From contig CM060461.1 of the NCBI GenBank assembly GCA_030544235.1, forward strand, positions 30,251,133 to 30,315,132: a stretch of 64,000 nt of DNA. The letters run 5' to 3'. The notes under the pieces are model-generated. The model was not told where the DNA came from. It made no database searches and saw only the letters and a program-made list of their open reading frames with translations. This document shows positions 48,176-59,440 of this stretch, in pieces. Positions within the stretch are counted from its first letter, which is position 1, and each line of letters opens with the position of its first letter. Source of the stretch: Lepturacanthus savala (taxonomy: Eukaryota > Chordata > Actinopteri > Scombriformes > Trichiuridae). The position numbers and the translations under genes were made by a program.

Positions 48176-48990
48176 TTTTCAGCTTCTCTTCTCTTCCCAA
48201 AAGATGAAGATTCAACATAAAATGTCTTTTTCTGTCCAAAGATCATCAGTTTATTATTATAGAGACTAAAGAAACCAGGAAATAATCAGAGAAGAGAAGC
48301 TGGAACCAGAGAATTTAGATGTTTTCTACTTCGAAAAAGACTCTAATCATTACTAATTATTAGTAATGTTTTTAATAAACTCTATAAAATTAAACTTTCT
48401 AAGCTATCATGAGTAGATTAGTTGATTAATAGTCGTTTGGTTCATTAAATAGTGTAAAATGTGGACTTATTTACTGATTTATTCACCTTAAAGTACCATA
48501 AAATATTGCATATTAATGTCAATTTCCATTTATTTTTACCTCAATCTTTTAACATCAGTTTTCAACCGAGCTTTTATTTTGAAGGGCCCCTATTTTGACT
48601 GTTTTCCCAGTTTAATATTTAAATTTTCATGGTTTATTCATAACAAATAGCTGTGTTTATGGTCCTAAAGCACCTTTAGCAACAATACAGTCTGCCTCAA
48701 TCAATTAATTGATTAGTTGACAATTATTACATGAATTGATTAATGGATTAGAGTCATTTATTCAGTAGAAAATGTCCAAATTCTCTGGTTCCAGCTTCTC
48801 TTCTCTGATTATTTCCTGGTTTCTTTAGTCTCTATAATAATAAACTGATGATCTTTGGGTTGTGGACTGTTGGTCTGGACATGGATCATATGGATCATGC
48901 TTTTATTTTGAACTGATCCACATTTTAACTAATCGATTAATCTACAGATTAAATGATTATCAGTCTTTGATGTTTCTATACGACCTAAAA
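48176..48990. mobile_element. GCTGCAAC-family hAT-type elements, including an inverted full shared segment
   Basis: 48230-48320 carries the plus-sense core (AAAGATCATCAGTTTATTAT). 48570-48880 is the reverse-complement 230-bp segment, near-identical to 28.8-29.1 kb. Confidence 0.75.
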
Positions 48991-49144
48991 GTTCTAAATA
49001 TCTTTAATTACATCCTGACTAATAGGAACTAAAGTTACAGAAGTCTCCTGTTTCTGATATCGATAAATTAATAATAGATTATCTAAAATTACAGTTTGAC
49101 TATTAATAACCCCAGATAATCTACAATTATAGATATGGATAACT

Positions 49145-49860
49145 CATATATATATATATATATATATATCATCATCTTGACTTCTTTCTTCTTGTAGCTT
49201 CTTGATTTTACTGTGAAATCTCACCTGCTTGCAGCATTTAAACCGTTTCTAACCCTGTAGGAGGAGAGTTCCTGCATTAAACTGATCCTGATCCTGATCC
49301 TGATCCTGCACCTCTCCTTCCCTCCGTTACCTCGTGGACGTGGAGTTATCCGTCCCTGCTGCACATCCATGCATCGAAATGCTCTGGCAGCGAGGACAGG
49401 AAAGGAGGCGGAGCCTGCGGGGCGGGGGGGGGGGGGGGGGGGGTTCAGGACGACTATCGCGTTACAAAAGGCTCGTGCTCGGGTTTTTGTTGTTGTTCCA
49501 TACACTTCTGTCACGGCAGCATCACTATATATAGAGTTATCAGTGTGAAGTGACACCGTGGAGCGGGCCACGGATGAAAACAACACCCCTATGAATCCAG
49601 CGTCTGCTCCATTACCTACGCTAATAACGCTGACAGCTGAGCCGAGATGACCCCAGCCCCCCGGTCCCCCTCTCCTGTGCAGATGGCCATTAAAAGGAGA
49701 AACTGTCCCTTTTTTTTCTGGAGAGAAGGTATTTAGAGCTTTTTCTAAATGAGTAGTTTCCCTTTTTTCTCCCTCGCTCTCCCTCCAAATTAGCTTCGCA
49801 GTGATTACAGCCTGGACGGGATTTAACCCCGTTTCTTCGGAAGTAAAAAAAAAAAACCTG
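49145..49860. other. GC-rich unique block with microsatellites and a G20 run
   Basis: An AT dinucleotide run lies near 49147-49169, a (CCTGAT)n run at 49284-49307 and 20 consecutive G at 49424-49443. 49600-49830 is unique (CTACGCTAATAACGCTGACA, AGATGGCCATTAAAAGGAG) and resembles a conserved element. Confidence 0.35.
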
Positions 49861-49889
49861 AATAAACTGAAAAAAAAATAAAATTAGCT

Positions 49890-51000
49890 GAAAATATCTT
49901 GTTTTTGGTCATTTATTCAGTAGAAAATGTCTAAATTCTTCTGGTTCCAGCTTCTCTTCTTCTGGTTTCTTTAGTCTCTATAATAATAAACTGATGATCT
50001 TTGGGTTGTGGATAATTTGGAGCATGCTTTTATTTTGAAGGGCCCCTATTTTGATTGTTTTCCCAGTTTAATATTTAAATTCTCATGGTTTATTCATAAC
50101 AAATAGCTGTGTTTATGGTCCTAAAGCACCTTTAGCAACAATACATGAGTTTGAAGTTTTGCAGCAGGAAACAGGAAGTTGAAAGCTGCAGGCTTTTATT
50201 TTGAAAGTCTCTTATATGCACTTGATCTCAGTCCAGCAGAAACGTCTCAGTCAAGCTGCAACTAACGTTGATTAATCTATTGATTATTGAAATAACTGAT
50301 TCATTGTTTGGTTCAGAAAATGACTTGGATCCTTTAATTGATTATAAAATAGTCTGTGATTAATGCCATAAATGGGAGCTAAGGAATTAATCACTCAAAG
50401 AGTCATTTGAGAGAGAATTAAGAGAGAATTTAGACATTTTCTACTGAATAAATGACTCTAATCAATTAAATGATTATCAGAATAGTTGGTGATTAATGTG
50501 ATAGATGGAAACTAATCAATTATTCAACCTTTTCTTCATGATTTAGGTCAAAAATGGAAAAAAAATGAGTTTAAATTGACCAAAATCAAGAATAAAGTAG
50601 GATTAGATAAAAAGTTCAGATCAAACAACAAAGATATGAGATGAAAGGTTTAAAAAAAGGAGATAAAATGGTTTAAAAGTGTAATTTATAAGATTAGAAA
50701 CTGAAAAACTAAGATTAAAAAGTTAAAAGTTAGTCAATATTAATCTTTATTTATGAATAAACCATGAAAATTTTAATATTAAACTGGGAAAACAGTCAAA
50801 ATAGGGGCCCTTCAAAATAAAAGCATGCTCAAAATGATCCAGACCAACAGTCCACAACCCAAAGATCATCAGTTTATTATTATACAGACTAAAGAACATA
50901 TTTGGACACTTTCTTCTTGACAATGACTCTAATTGATTAATTGATTATCAGAATAGTTATTGATTAACGTGATGTTTCACATCTAATCGTTACAGATCCA
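49890..51000. mobile_element. GCTGCAAC-family hAT-type fragments in both orientations
   Basis: 49910-50145 is an inverted-sense shared segment truncated after AGCACCTTTAGCAACAATAC. 50750-50890 is a plus-sense portion. 50240-50520 holds further decayed pieces. Confidence 0.7.
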
Positions 51001-51039
51001 GTGAACTCCATCTCTTCACAACACTTCCCTTTATTCTTT

Positions 51040-51870
51040 CCCCTTTTCTTTGTGTTTTGTTTGCCAATCAACTCAACCACAACTTCATCTCTGCCCTAAA
51101 TTGTCCTCACGTCGAGTTCCTGCCTCCTCTCGTATTTTGCAGATCAGGAACGCCGGACGCCTGATGAAAACCCGCGAACACGTCCCGACGCCGGGAAAAA
51201 GAAAGGAGTGAGACATCAGACGCTAACCCAATCACCTATCCTCCCGTTATCCTAAGCTGTCTGAATTCCACTGTTACAGAGGAGGAGGAGGAGGAGGAGG
51301 AGGAGGAGGAGGAGGAGGAGGAGGGAGGGGGGAATGTGCGCCTGTGCGTCTGAAAGACATAAAATAAGCGGTAGGTGGGTTTGTTTTCTACCCTCCCAGC
51401 GTGCTGCGTGCCTGCCTTCGCGAGAGAAAGGACTAATGCTGGCGTGGTACTGTATTAGGCTCCCCCCGGTAGAATAGTGGGTGAGCAGATCGCGAAGATG
51501 AATACAAAACACACACCTACACACACACACACACACACTCTCTCTCCTCCGCTCCTCTCTTTCGCAAATACGCCGCGGCATCGAAATCACAAATCACATG
51601 CTTCTGATTGTTTATGCACAAACAGTGGGTCCCTGATAGAATTGCCCGCCGGTCCCTGATAGAATTGCCCGCCGTGTTTAAATTCACCTGCGCCTGGAAG
51701 CGTGTCCCAAACAGAGAGGCGGTTTGGTTCCAGATCAATGAGCGTCTCTCCCACCGAAGACAACAGATAATGCAGCGTAATGAAAGAGCCGCCAAACGAG
51801 CTGAATAAATGAATGAATAAAGGAACGTGAGACCGGAATTCAGACGCCTACTTACTGCAAGGCGAGAGAA
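51040..51870. other. Unique GC-moderate region with (GGA)n, (CA)n and a 23-bp tandem duplication
   Basis: A GGA run spans about 51281-51325 and a CA run 51523-51539. GGTCCCTGATAGAATTGCCC plus GCC is exactly duplicated in tandem at 51628-51650 and 51651-51673, inside a unique, conserved-looking block (51560-51830). Confidence 0.4.
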
Positions 51871-52551
51871 AAACCTGTTTGTTTTTTGGGTTGTTTTTTT
51901 TTTCCAATTGTCTTGTTCTTCTGGAAATTATCCCACCTGCATACAAATGACGGCAAAAAGTCAAAGACAAAGGAGTGTTTGAGTGTTTTGATGCTAAATG
52001 TGATCAAATAAAACCCTAAAATATCCATTTATGGAATAACAGACAATATTATAACAGATTAGATTAACACATATATATGTTATATATATATATGTTATAT
52101 AAGACAGATTATAATGTTGAAGTGAATGAACTATTCAGCATCAGGTAACATTAAATATACTACACTGACTTTCAAAATAAAAGCATTCCCTTTTGCAGCT
52201 AGTTATTATTATAATATGTAACTTGTTAAATAAACCCACAAAAATCCATTTATGGATATAGAATAATTTTAATGAACTGTTATATTTATATTAATAAGAC
52301 AGATCATAATGTTGAAGTTGCACTTTTTGTTATATGTAAACCTGCATTTGTTAAACTATTCAGCATCAGTCAGACTTCAAAATAAAAGCATTTCCTTTTT
52401 GCAGTAGTTATTATAATAATATGCAACTCTGAGTTACAAAACATGATAAAATAAATCCATAAAAATCCATTTATAGATATAGAATAATATTAAATAACTG
52501 TAATAACAGATTATATTAATAAATAAATAAATAAATGTTTTATATGCATAT

Positions 52552-52596
<45 letters not shown>

Positions 52597-53136
52597 CTAC
52601 ATTTCTTATTGAACTATTCAGCATTAGTTCATGTGAAATATACAACATTGACTTCAAAATAAAAGCATTCCTTTTTGCAGCTAGTTATTATTATAATATG
52701 TAACTGAGTTACAAAACATGATAAAATAAACCCATAAAAACCCATTAATGGATTTGGAATAACATTAAATAACAGATTATATTAATAAAACAGATCATAT
52801 GCACTTGTTTTCTTATGTTTTCGCTCCTGTTTTTTTTAAATTAAAGGTTAATTAACCACAATATTTCTTTACATTAAGGAGGATTAAATTGTAGCTGTAA
52901 TAATTTATCATATTAACTGTGATAGTTCAACATCTTTTGAGAAATTTGAGCATTTCAAATCATTAAAATAGTGAATTTCCAAAGTAACTAGTTACTTTTA
53001 AAACAGCTGACATTAAATATACAACACTGACTTTCAAAATAAAAGCATTTCCTTTTTTGCAACGAGTTACGGTTCTATTACGTAAAAATGTGATAAAATA
53101 AACTGAATAAAATCCATTTCTTCAGCTGATTTGACG
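51871..53136. repeat. AT-rich tandem repeat with CTTCAAAATAAAAGCATTTCC landmark
   Basis: The landmark occurs near 52170, 52376, 52658 and 53032, with AACTATTCAGCATCAG and CCATAAAAATCCATTTAT between. A (AT)n(GT)n microsatellite lies at 52552-52592. The same landmark recurs in the intron between the two znf521 exons. Confidence 0.8.
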
Positions 53137-53144
53137 TCATAGAG

Positions 53145-53381
53145 CAGGGGGGTCAAACATGAGGCCCGGGGGCCAGAATCGGCCGTTTGAAGGGTCCAAT
53201 CCGGTCCACTGTGTTTAAATAAGTTCCTGTTTCTAACAGAGATGTGAAGTTTAGAGATAAAATATTTAGAGTTGGTTTCTCTTATCTCTCCTGTTTTTTT
53301 AATTAAAGGTTAATTAATCACGATAATGTATTCCTTTATTTTTATTGTGTCCCATTAACTAGACTGAGTTTGACTCCCCTG
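53145..53381. mobile_element. Small hAT-type non-autonomous element in the znf521 intron
   Basis: The left end is CAGGGGGGTCAAACATGAGG and the right end ACTGAGTTTGACTCCCCTG, inverted with mismatches. Flanking octamers TCATAGAG and TCACAGAA agree at six of eight positions, consistent with an aged 8-bp duplication. The left part matches the element at 20806. Confidence 0.75.
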
Positions 53382-54031
53382 TCACAGAACAATGAAATGT
53401 AGAAATTCAGATTCCAGGTCGTCTGAATGTCGTTTAAGTGGAGATGCACAACAAAAAAAAACAACCAAGCGAGAAAATGTACAGCAGCAAAGTGGAGATT
53501 CTTCCAAAAATCTGCATTGAATTGAGAGAATTTCAACAATCTGTGTGTTTCCACTACTTCAAACTACCTTTAAATGTCAGAGTGGTTTGAAGTGGAGAGA
53601 ATCAGAGAATCATGCACACACACTAGATTTAAACCATTCACATGCACGGTGAAATGAAGACAATGGTTGTTTATATATATATATCAATGCAAACACTGGG
53701 GATGCAGTCGATGGTCAAAATATTAAAATAATTCCACCTATTTGGTGATGTGATCCAGATACTTGTGAGCCTGAATGAGACAGGGTCAAATATTTCATTA
53801 CATCACATCAATTCTCAGTTTCTGCTTCATCTTTCAAAATTAAAAATCTGTTTTTTTTTTGGTGAATTTTTGCTTGATGAGGGTTTAGATTTAGATTTAA
53901 ACCTAAACATCACAGAAATACTGCAGAAAAAGGCTTTTACACTGGTAACACACACACGCTTTGTTTTCTATGACTTGTCTCTGCAGGACAGCGACAGAAA
54001 GCAGGAAGAATCACAGTAAAATGTCTCCTAC
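53382..54031. other. Intron sequence immediately downstream of the short znf521 exon
   Basis: This is AT-rich sequence without a recognised exon. The minus-strand donor GTAGGA occupies 54031-54026. A plus ORF of 89 codons (53750-54019) lies opposite the gene and has no recognised domain. Confidence 0.5.
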
Positions 54032-54116
54032 CCAGCATGTGATTGGCCACATGAACCTGGATGTCCCATTCGCTGTAGAACACCATCTGACACTTGATGC
54101 ACTGGTACGTCTTCTT
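54032..54116 (-). CDS. znf521: znf521 short exon following the large exon (exon 5 equivalent), one zinc finger
   Basis: This 85-nt exon translates to KKTYQCIKCQMVFYSEWDIQ followed by VHVANHML and one leftover base. It is a complete C2H2 finger and joins in phase 0 to the end of the large exon (SPSQTEE then KKTYQC), as in mammalian ZNF521. The acceptor is CTGACAG at the high-coordinate side, preceded by a strong pyrimidine tract (complement of 54118-54146). The donor is G|GTAGGA at 54032/54031, leaving phase 1, which fits the Asp or Glu codon expected at the start of the next exon. The exon is too short for an ordinary ORF search and was recognised by homology. The intron between it and the large exon is 1162 bp. 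The following exon, which should encode an ECKLC-type finger, was not found in the remaining 54 kb. Confidence 0.95.
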
Positions 54117-54398
54117 CTGTCAGCGAGAAAACAGGAGAAGGATCAGAGGAGGATTAAAAGATGGAATTAAACGACTAGAAATCGTTTTCTTTTCTTCCCC
54201 AAAATGAAAAGTGATTGCTTTACTTTATTCAGTAATTAATAATCAAATTAATCTAATCAACGTCTCTCGTTACACTGATGCAACTCATGAAAGAAGAAAA
54301 TCTGGAGACTTCAAAATAAAAGCATTTCATAATAACTAGTAACTGAAACTAATGACTTTCTAGTATTTGGTAATGAACTATTCAGCCTCAGTTAACAT

Positions 54399-54439
<41 letters not shown>

Positions 54440-55278
54440 ACATTGATCATAGTAACAGGTCTGATTGTTTCCTGGAGACTTCAAAATAAAAGCATTTCAT
54501 CGTAACTAGTAGCCGTAACTAATGACTTTCCAATAATACAAAAATAGTATTTGGTAATGAACTATTCAGCCTCAGTTAACATTAATACATTAATATATAT
54601 TATGTATAATATATATTTTTACAGGTCTGGTTGTTTCCTGGAGACTTCAAAATAAAAGCACTTCATAATAACTAGTAACTGAAACTAATGACTTTCTAGT
54701 ATTTGGTAAAGAACTATTCAGCCTCAGTTAACATCAATATGTATAATATTTGTATAATAAATATATACAACATTGATCATAGTGACAAACAGGTCTGATT
54801 GTTTCCTGGAGACTTCAAAATAAAAGCATTTCCTAGTATTAGCATTTCCATGACTTTCTTTAATACAGTAATACAAAAATAGTATTTGATAATGAACTTT
54901 TCAGCCTCAGTTAACATTAATACATTAATATATATTATGTATAATATATATTTTTACAGGTCTGGTTGTTTCCTGGAGACTTCAAAATAAAAGCATTTCC
55001 TTTTGCAGCCAGAAGGAAGGTATTTTCATTTGCAAACCAAAATGTGTTAATGAACTTGTCAACCTCTTTGGACATTTAACACTCAACACTGAAAATAGTG
55101 ACATGTCTATTTCATTTCCTGGAGACTTCAAAATAAAAGCATTTCCTTTTTCAGCAGGAAACAAGTTATTTTCAATGTATTCTCCAGACGAACACACATA
55201 ACATGAATTGTAACCTATTCACATTAAATATCTAACATTAAAGTTATAAAATATGTTAAATATCCAACATGGCCGTAC
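54117..55278 (-). other. znf521: znf521 intron between large exon and short exon
   Basis: This is a 1162-bp intron with GT donor and AG acceptor in minus orientation. It is filled almost entirely by about four direct copies (170-180 bp each, 54280-54985) of a repeat carrying CTTCAAAATAAAAGCATTTC, separated by AT microsatellites (the longest at 54400-54435). A further partial copy lies at 55085-55160. No unique or conserved-looking block is visible. Confidence 0.85.
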
Positions 55279-58200
55279 CTCTTCGGTCTGAGACGGGCTG
55301 GCTCTGGGCATCGGGGACACCTGAGGGGTCTTGATCTGGCCGCTGTTGCTGTCCCCCTGGTCCCGGTGAACCGTCTGGACGTGGTTCTGCAGCTCGGCTT
55401 CGGACTCGAACTTCACGTTGCAGCTGGAGCATCGCGTCTTCGCCGCCGTCACCGAAGACGTCGAAGACGACGAAGAGGACGAGGACACGGCTTTGCCTTT
55501 CCCCTCCCCAGGACTGAGGCTCTCGCCCTGGACCCACGTGGCCTGGTTAGCGACGGTTCCTCCGCCGTGCTGCTGCTGCTGGCGGCCGCCGTTCACTGTG
55601 GGGCTGGAGCTCTTGGAGCCAGCGGCCGCCACGCAGGAGGCGCAGAGTCCGTACGGCAGCCCGTTAATGTCCAGCTTCACCAGGTCCAGCTTGGACCGGA
55701 AGTCCTTCAGGCAGGAGGCGCACTTGAAAGGCTTCTGGACGTGGTGCTGCTGCTGCGAGATGCCACCCGTACCGCCGCGGCCGACGTTCTGGTTGGCCGT
55801 GCCAGTCTTCTGCATGTGGAAGGTGCCGTGGATCTTGAGCTCCAGTGTGGAGGTGACAGTCTGCATGCACACCACGCAGCGGAAGCCCGTCAGCGAGTTG
55901 CGCAGGTCGGGATGCATCTGACAGTGCTCCAGGAAGTCCTCCTCGCACTGCAGCGGCATCTTGCAGATGCGGCAGCTGCCCGTGTCCAGGCTCTTGCTGT
56001 GCGTGACCTTGTGCTCGGTGAGGGTCAGCAGCGATGGGAAGCGCTCGCCGCAGATCGGGCACATGTAGTGCTTGACGGGACCAAGGTGGGTCTGCATGTG
56101 CTCCCGGAGGCCTGGCTCGGAGAAGAAGGTGCGGGAGCACACGTTGCACTTGTGGTTGCCCTTGATCATGTCGGCCTTCCGCTTCATCATGGCACTCTCG
56201 CCGGGCCGGATGTTGTGGTCCCGGAGTTGGTGGTTGGTGAGCAGCGACTCCATGGTGTAGGATGCGCCGCAGATGTCGCAGCCGTACATGGGCTCCGCCG
56301 TGTCCACCTCCTCCTCACTGCCATCACGACTGTTGTGGGACTCGACTGTGGAACCGCCTGCCGTACCCGTCGTACCATGGCTGTTGGTCAGCAGGCCCTG
56401 CAGCTCAGCATCTTCCTTAGCCTGGCCCTCGCCAACTCCGCTAACGGCCGAGCCGTTGGCGCCACAGTTCTGCGCCTTCCCCTCGAACACGCAGTGCTTC
56501 TCCCTCAGGTGCTTCTCCAGCAGGACGATGGCGTGGAAGGCCTTGCTGCAGAAGCGGCAGTTATACTTCTTACTGTGTGTGGTGATGTGGCACTGCAGCT
56601 CCACCTCGGTGCCGAACGACTCGCCGCAGAAGATGCAGCGGTGGGCGCGGCCCTGGTTCTCCAGGTGGCTGTGTTTGACATGCAGCTGCAGGTCAGCCTC
56701 GTGCCGGAAGTCCCAGTTGCACGAGGTGCAGCGGTACACCTTCTTCTCGTTGCTGTGCTTAACAGCCAAGTGCAACTGCGTGGACACCTTGGAGTCAAAC
56801 ACCTCCTGGCACAGCGTGCAGCGGAAGAACACAAAGGTGTGCATGTCAAGCAGGTGCTTCTGCAGGTCGTCCACGGAGGTGAACTGCTTGTCACAGCTCT
56901 CGCAGATGTAGTAGGTGGAGGTGATAGTGAAGTGAATGGTCACGTGCTTCAGAAGCGACTCCTGGTTGGGGAACTCCTTGTTGCACTGCGGGCAGGTGAG
57001 CTGAGGCTGGAGGCCATCCAGGTGGGTCTTCAGGTGAGTCTGAAACAGGTCCAGGCTGGTGTACTTGGCACCACACTGGTTGCAGATGAACTCACTGGCA
57101 GAGCGCGAGCTGCCCTGTTTCAGCATTGCTGTCTGCTCCACGGAGATCGGAGAGGATGGGCTGAGGGTGCGCAGGGACTTCCTCCCATTGTTGATGTAGT
57201 TGAGCGCCAGCGGGATGTTCTTGTGGTTCTCCTTGATGTGCTTGTTAAGCTTCAGGACACTGTTGAAGATGGGGGAGTTGGTGCAGTAGGAGCAGGAGTA
57301 GACCTCCACAATGGGCTCCTTTGGGGTGACTGCCAGCGGGGAGTCGAAGCGCAGGCTCCCGCCATCGCAGTGCGTCTGACGGACATGCTCTTCCAGTGTC
57401 GCCTCCGTCAGGAACCCCATGAAGCACTGGGGGCAAAAGAAAGCATTGCTCTCCTTGGCCACAGGGCTGGGGAAGCCGTGGGAGCAGCGGATGTGCTCCT
57501 GCAGCGCGTTGAGGTCACCCAGCACCTCAGTGCAGAAATTGCACTGGAGGAGGGCATCCGGTAAGCCAACCATTAGGCCAGCATGGTCCTCAGCACTGTG
57601 GACCTGCTTGAGATGCTCGTTCAGGTTCAGCAATGAGGGCAGGACCTCCAGACAGAACTGACAGGTGTGGGCCTGCTCGGGCTTGTCCAAGTGCATGGTC
57701 CTCAGGTGGATCTGCAGCACGGCCAGGCTGGAGAACACCTGCCGGTTGCAGTAGATGCAGCTGTAGGAGACCTTGGGCTGTTTGGAGGCGCGGCCCAGAT
57801 CCGATGTGTTTTGGGCGGCCCTCTTCCTCCGGCCCCTCGTCTTGGGCACAGGCGGCGCCGCCTCCACCATCGTGGAGCTGTCAACAGAGAGGTTGGAGTC
57901 AGGTGTGGTGCTGGAGACAGAGGTGTAGCCCACGGTGAGCAGCGAGGGGCTGTTGCTGTGGTTGCTGGACTCCGGCAGCTGGTGGACGTCCATGTGGGCG
58001 TAGAGGTCCTCCACAGACAGGAAGTGCTCGGAGCAGATGGCGCAGGCGTGGCCTTTGCGGTCGCGGCTGTGTGCCTGGTCGATGTGCGCCAACAAGGCAC
58101 CCTCGTCGCCAAACGGCTCGTGGCAGTAGATGCACTGCAGCGTGGCGCCCAGGCCACCGTCCTCCGACGGCGAGCACTCCGGGTGGCACTCAGCGATGTG

Positions 58201-58781
58201 CCTCTGGAGCTCCTCTGGAACGTCGAAGCCCTCCTCGCAGCGGCTGCACTTGCGTGTCTCCTTCAGCTTCCACTCGGAGAGGCCCTGGCCACCTCCTCCG
58301 CCGCCCCCGCTGCCATCTTTGCCTCGCTCGTGGACTTGCATGTGGCCGTGGAGGGAGCTGGAGGAGAGGAATCCTCGGCGGCACACGGGGCACTTGTGGG
58401 GTTTGTTGGAGGCATGGGTTTTCATGTGGATCTTGAGGTGGTCGCTGCGGGAGAAGGCGGAGTCGCACTCGCCGCAGTGGTACTTCTTGTCGCCGGTGTG
58501 CAGCTTCACGTGGCGGTCGCGGCTTCGCTTGTGCTTGAACAGGCGGCTGCAGAAGGTGCAGCTGAACGGGAGCTTGTCGCCGTGGCTCTGCTCGTGGCGC
58601 TTCAGGAAACTCAGGCGGCTGAAGGACTTGTCGCAGAACTGGCACGGGTACGGCAGGCCGGGGCCCCCCTCGTCCTCGCCGAAGTCATAGTCATCACAAT
58701 GTCCCGGGGAAGTCTGGTCCTTGCTGGAGGGAGACGATGCCGGCCAGGAGCACGATGGGTCATCCTCAATATCAGCGCCGT
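55279..58781 (-). CDS. znf521: znf521 large zinc-finger exon (equivalent to exon 4 of the mammalian gene), internal coding exon
   Basis: This exon encodes most of a nuclear C2H2 zinc-finger cofactor that, in mammals, binds EBF1 and SMAD factors and recruits NuRD in stem and progenitor cells (family knowledge). The frame is open for 1168 residues. The linker DDPSCSWPASSPSSKDQTSP and the block DFGEDEGGPGLPYPCQFCDK match ZNF521 better than ZNF423. Exon residues 47-67, 75-95, 103-123 and 131-151 form the first four fingers. Further fingers follow near 179, 217, 247, 342, 374, 414, 450, 497, 567, 597, 627, 655, 685, 716, 742, 835, 879, 908, 937, 969 and 1118, giving 25 with C2H2 spacing. A C2-C2 module (Cys1021, 1024, 1047, 1050) lies between the last two. 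Boundaries: the acceptor AG is at 58783-58782 after a pyrimidine-rich tract and splits a codon, and donor GTAC follows GAG at 55279, in phase 0. Gly, Gln and Ser runs near residues 159, 1068 and 1100 look lineage-specific. No frameshift is seen. Confidence 0.97.
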
Positions 58782-59440
58782 CTGGAGAAGAAAAGACAGA
58801 AATATGAAGTTTTATGAAGTTAGGAGAAAGATCAGCATGTGACTGGTATAATGACTTTATCTTAATTTTTCTAAAGAGCTGTGATATAAAATGGGGGCTT
58901 TTATTTTGAAGGGCATACAATTTATGGATTTGCTCATGGATATTTGACATGTGAGCATCAATGTCTCACAACTGGAGGTTGTTCATTTTTTTTCTTAATA
59001 TTCTAAAAAATTCCCTATGACGACAATATGCAAATATGATAAATTCCTAGTGTATACAATATATAGTATATTACTTGTTGTAATAGAGGGTTAAGGGTTA
59101 TGAAATGTGCAGGTGTTGTGTGTTATATTCTTTTATTTTTTAACTATTTTTTTACACTGTTAATTTTGTAAATTCGTAATTGCGTTGTTTCTGATTTGTT
59201 TTCCCTAATTGCATATTACATACAGCAATTAAATTAATTTCTCTGGTGTTTTGAGTGTGTGCATGTGCTATATGTACCTTTATTCTTGTTCCTGGCTGAT
59301 TTGTAAATATATATATATATATATATGATTTGCACCTGGTTTTCAATAAAAAAGAAATAGGGAGGAGAAAAGAGCAAAAAGGACGATTCAGTAGGAAAAA
59401 AGCAGATTGAGAGTTTATAAAACTAATCTGAAATAGAGAA
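58782..59440 (-). other. znf521: znf521 intron upstream of the large exon, repeat-like AT-rich part
   Basis: A pyrimidine-rich acceptor tract adjoins the exon (TCTGTCTTTTCTTCTCCAG in minus sense). The ORF runs on into this intron to a Met at 58950, but that extension lacks homology and lies behind the acceptor. GGCTTTTATTTTGAAGGGCA at 58896 is a fragment of a dispersed repeat also seen at 6640 and 46220. A (TA)n run is near 59309-59327. Confidence 0.7.

Noticed and set aside
55366..57564. 732-codon plus-strand ORF
   Set aside because: It lies entirely antisense to the znf521 zinc-finger exon. The composition mirrors the Cys/His codons and no domain is recognisable.
57667..58842. 391-codon plus-strand ORF
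   Set aside because: It is antisense shadow of the same exon and runs into the intron acceptor region.
58782..58950. N-terminal extension of the large znf521 ORF up to a Met at 58950
   Set aside because: The sequence upstream of 58781 has no homology to ZNF521, and a good acceptor (TTCTTCTCCAG) with a split Asp codon marks the exon start.
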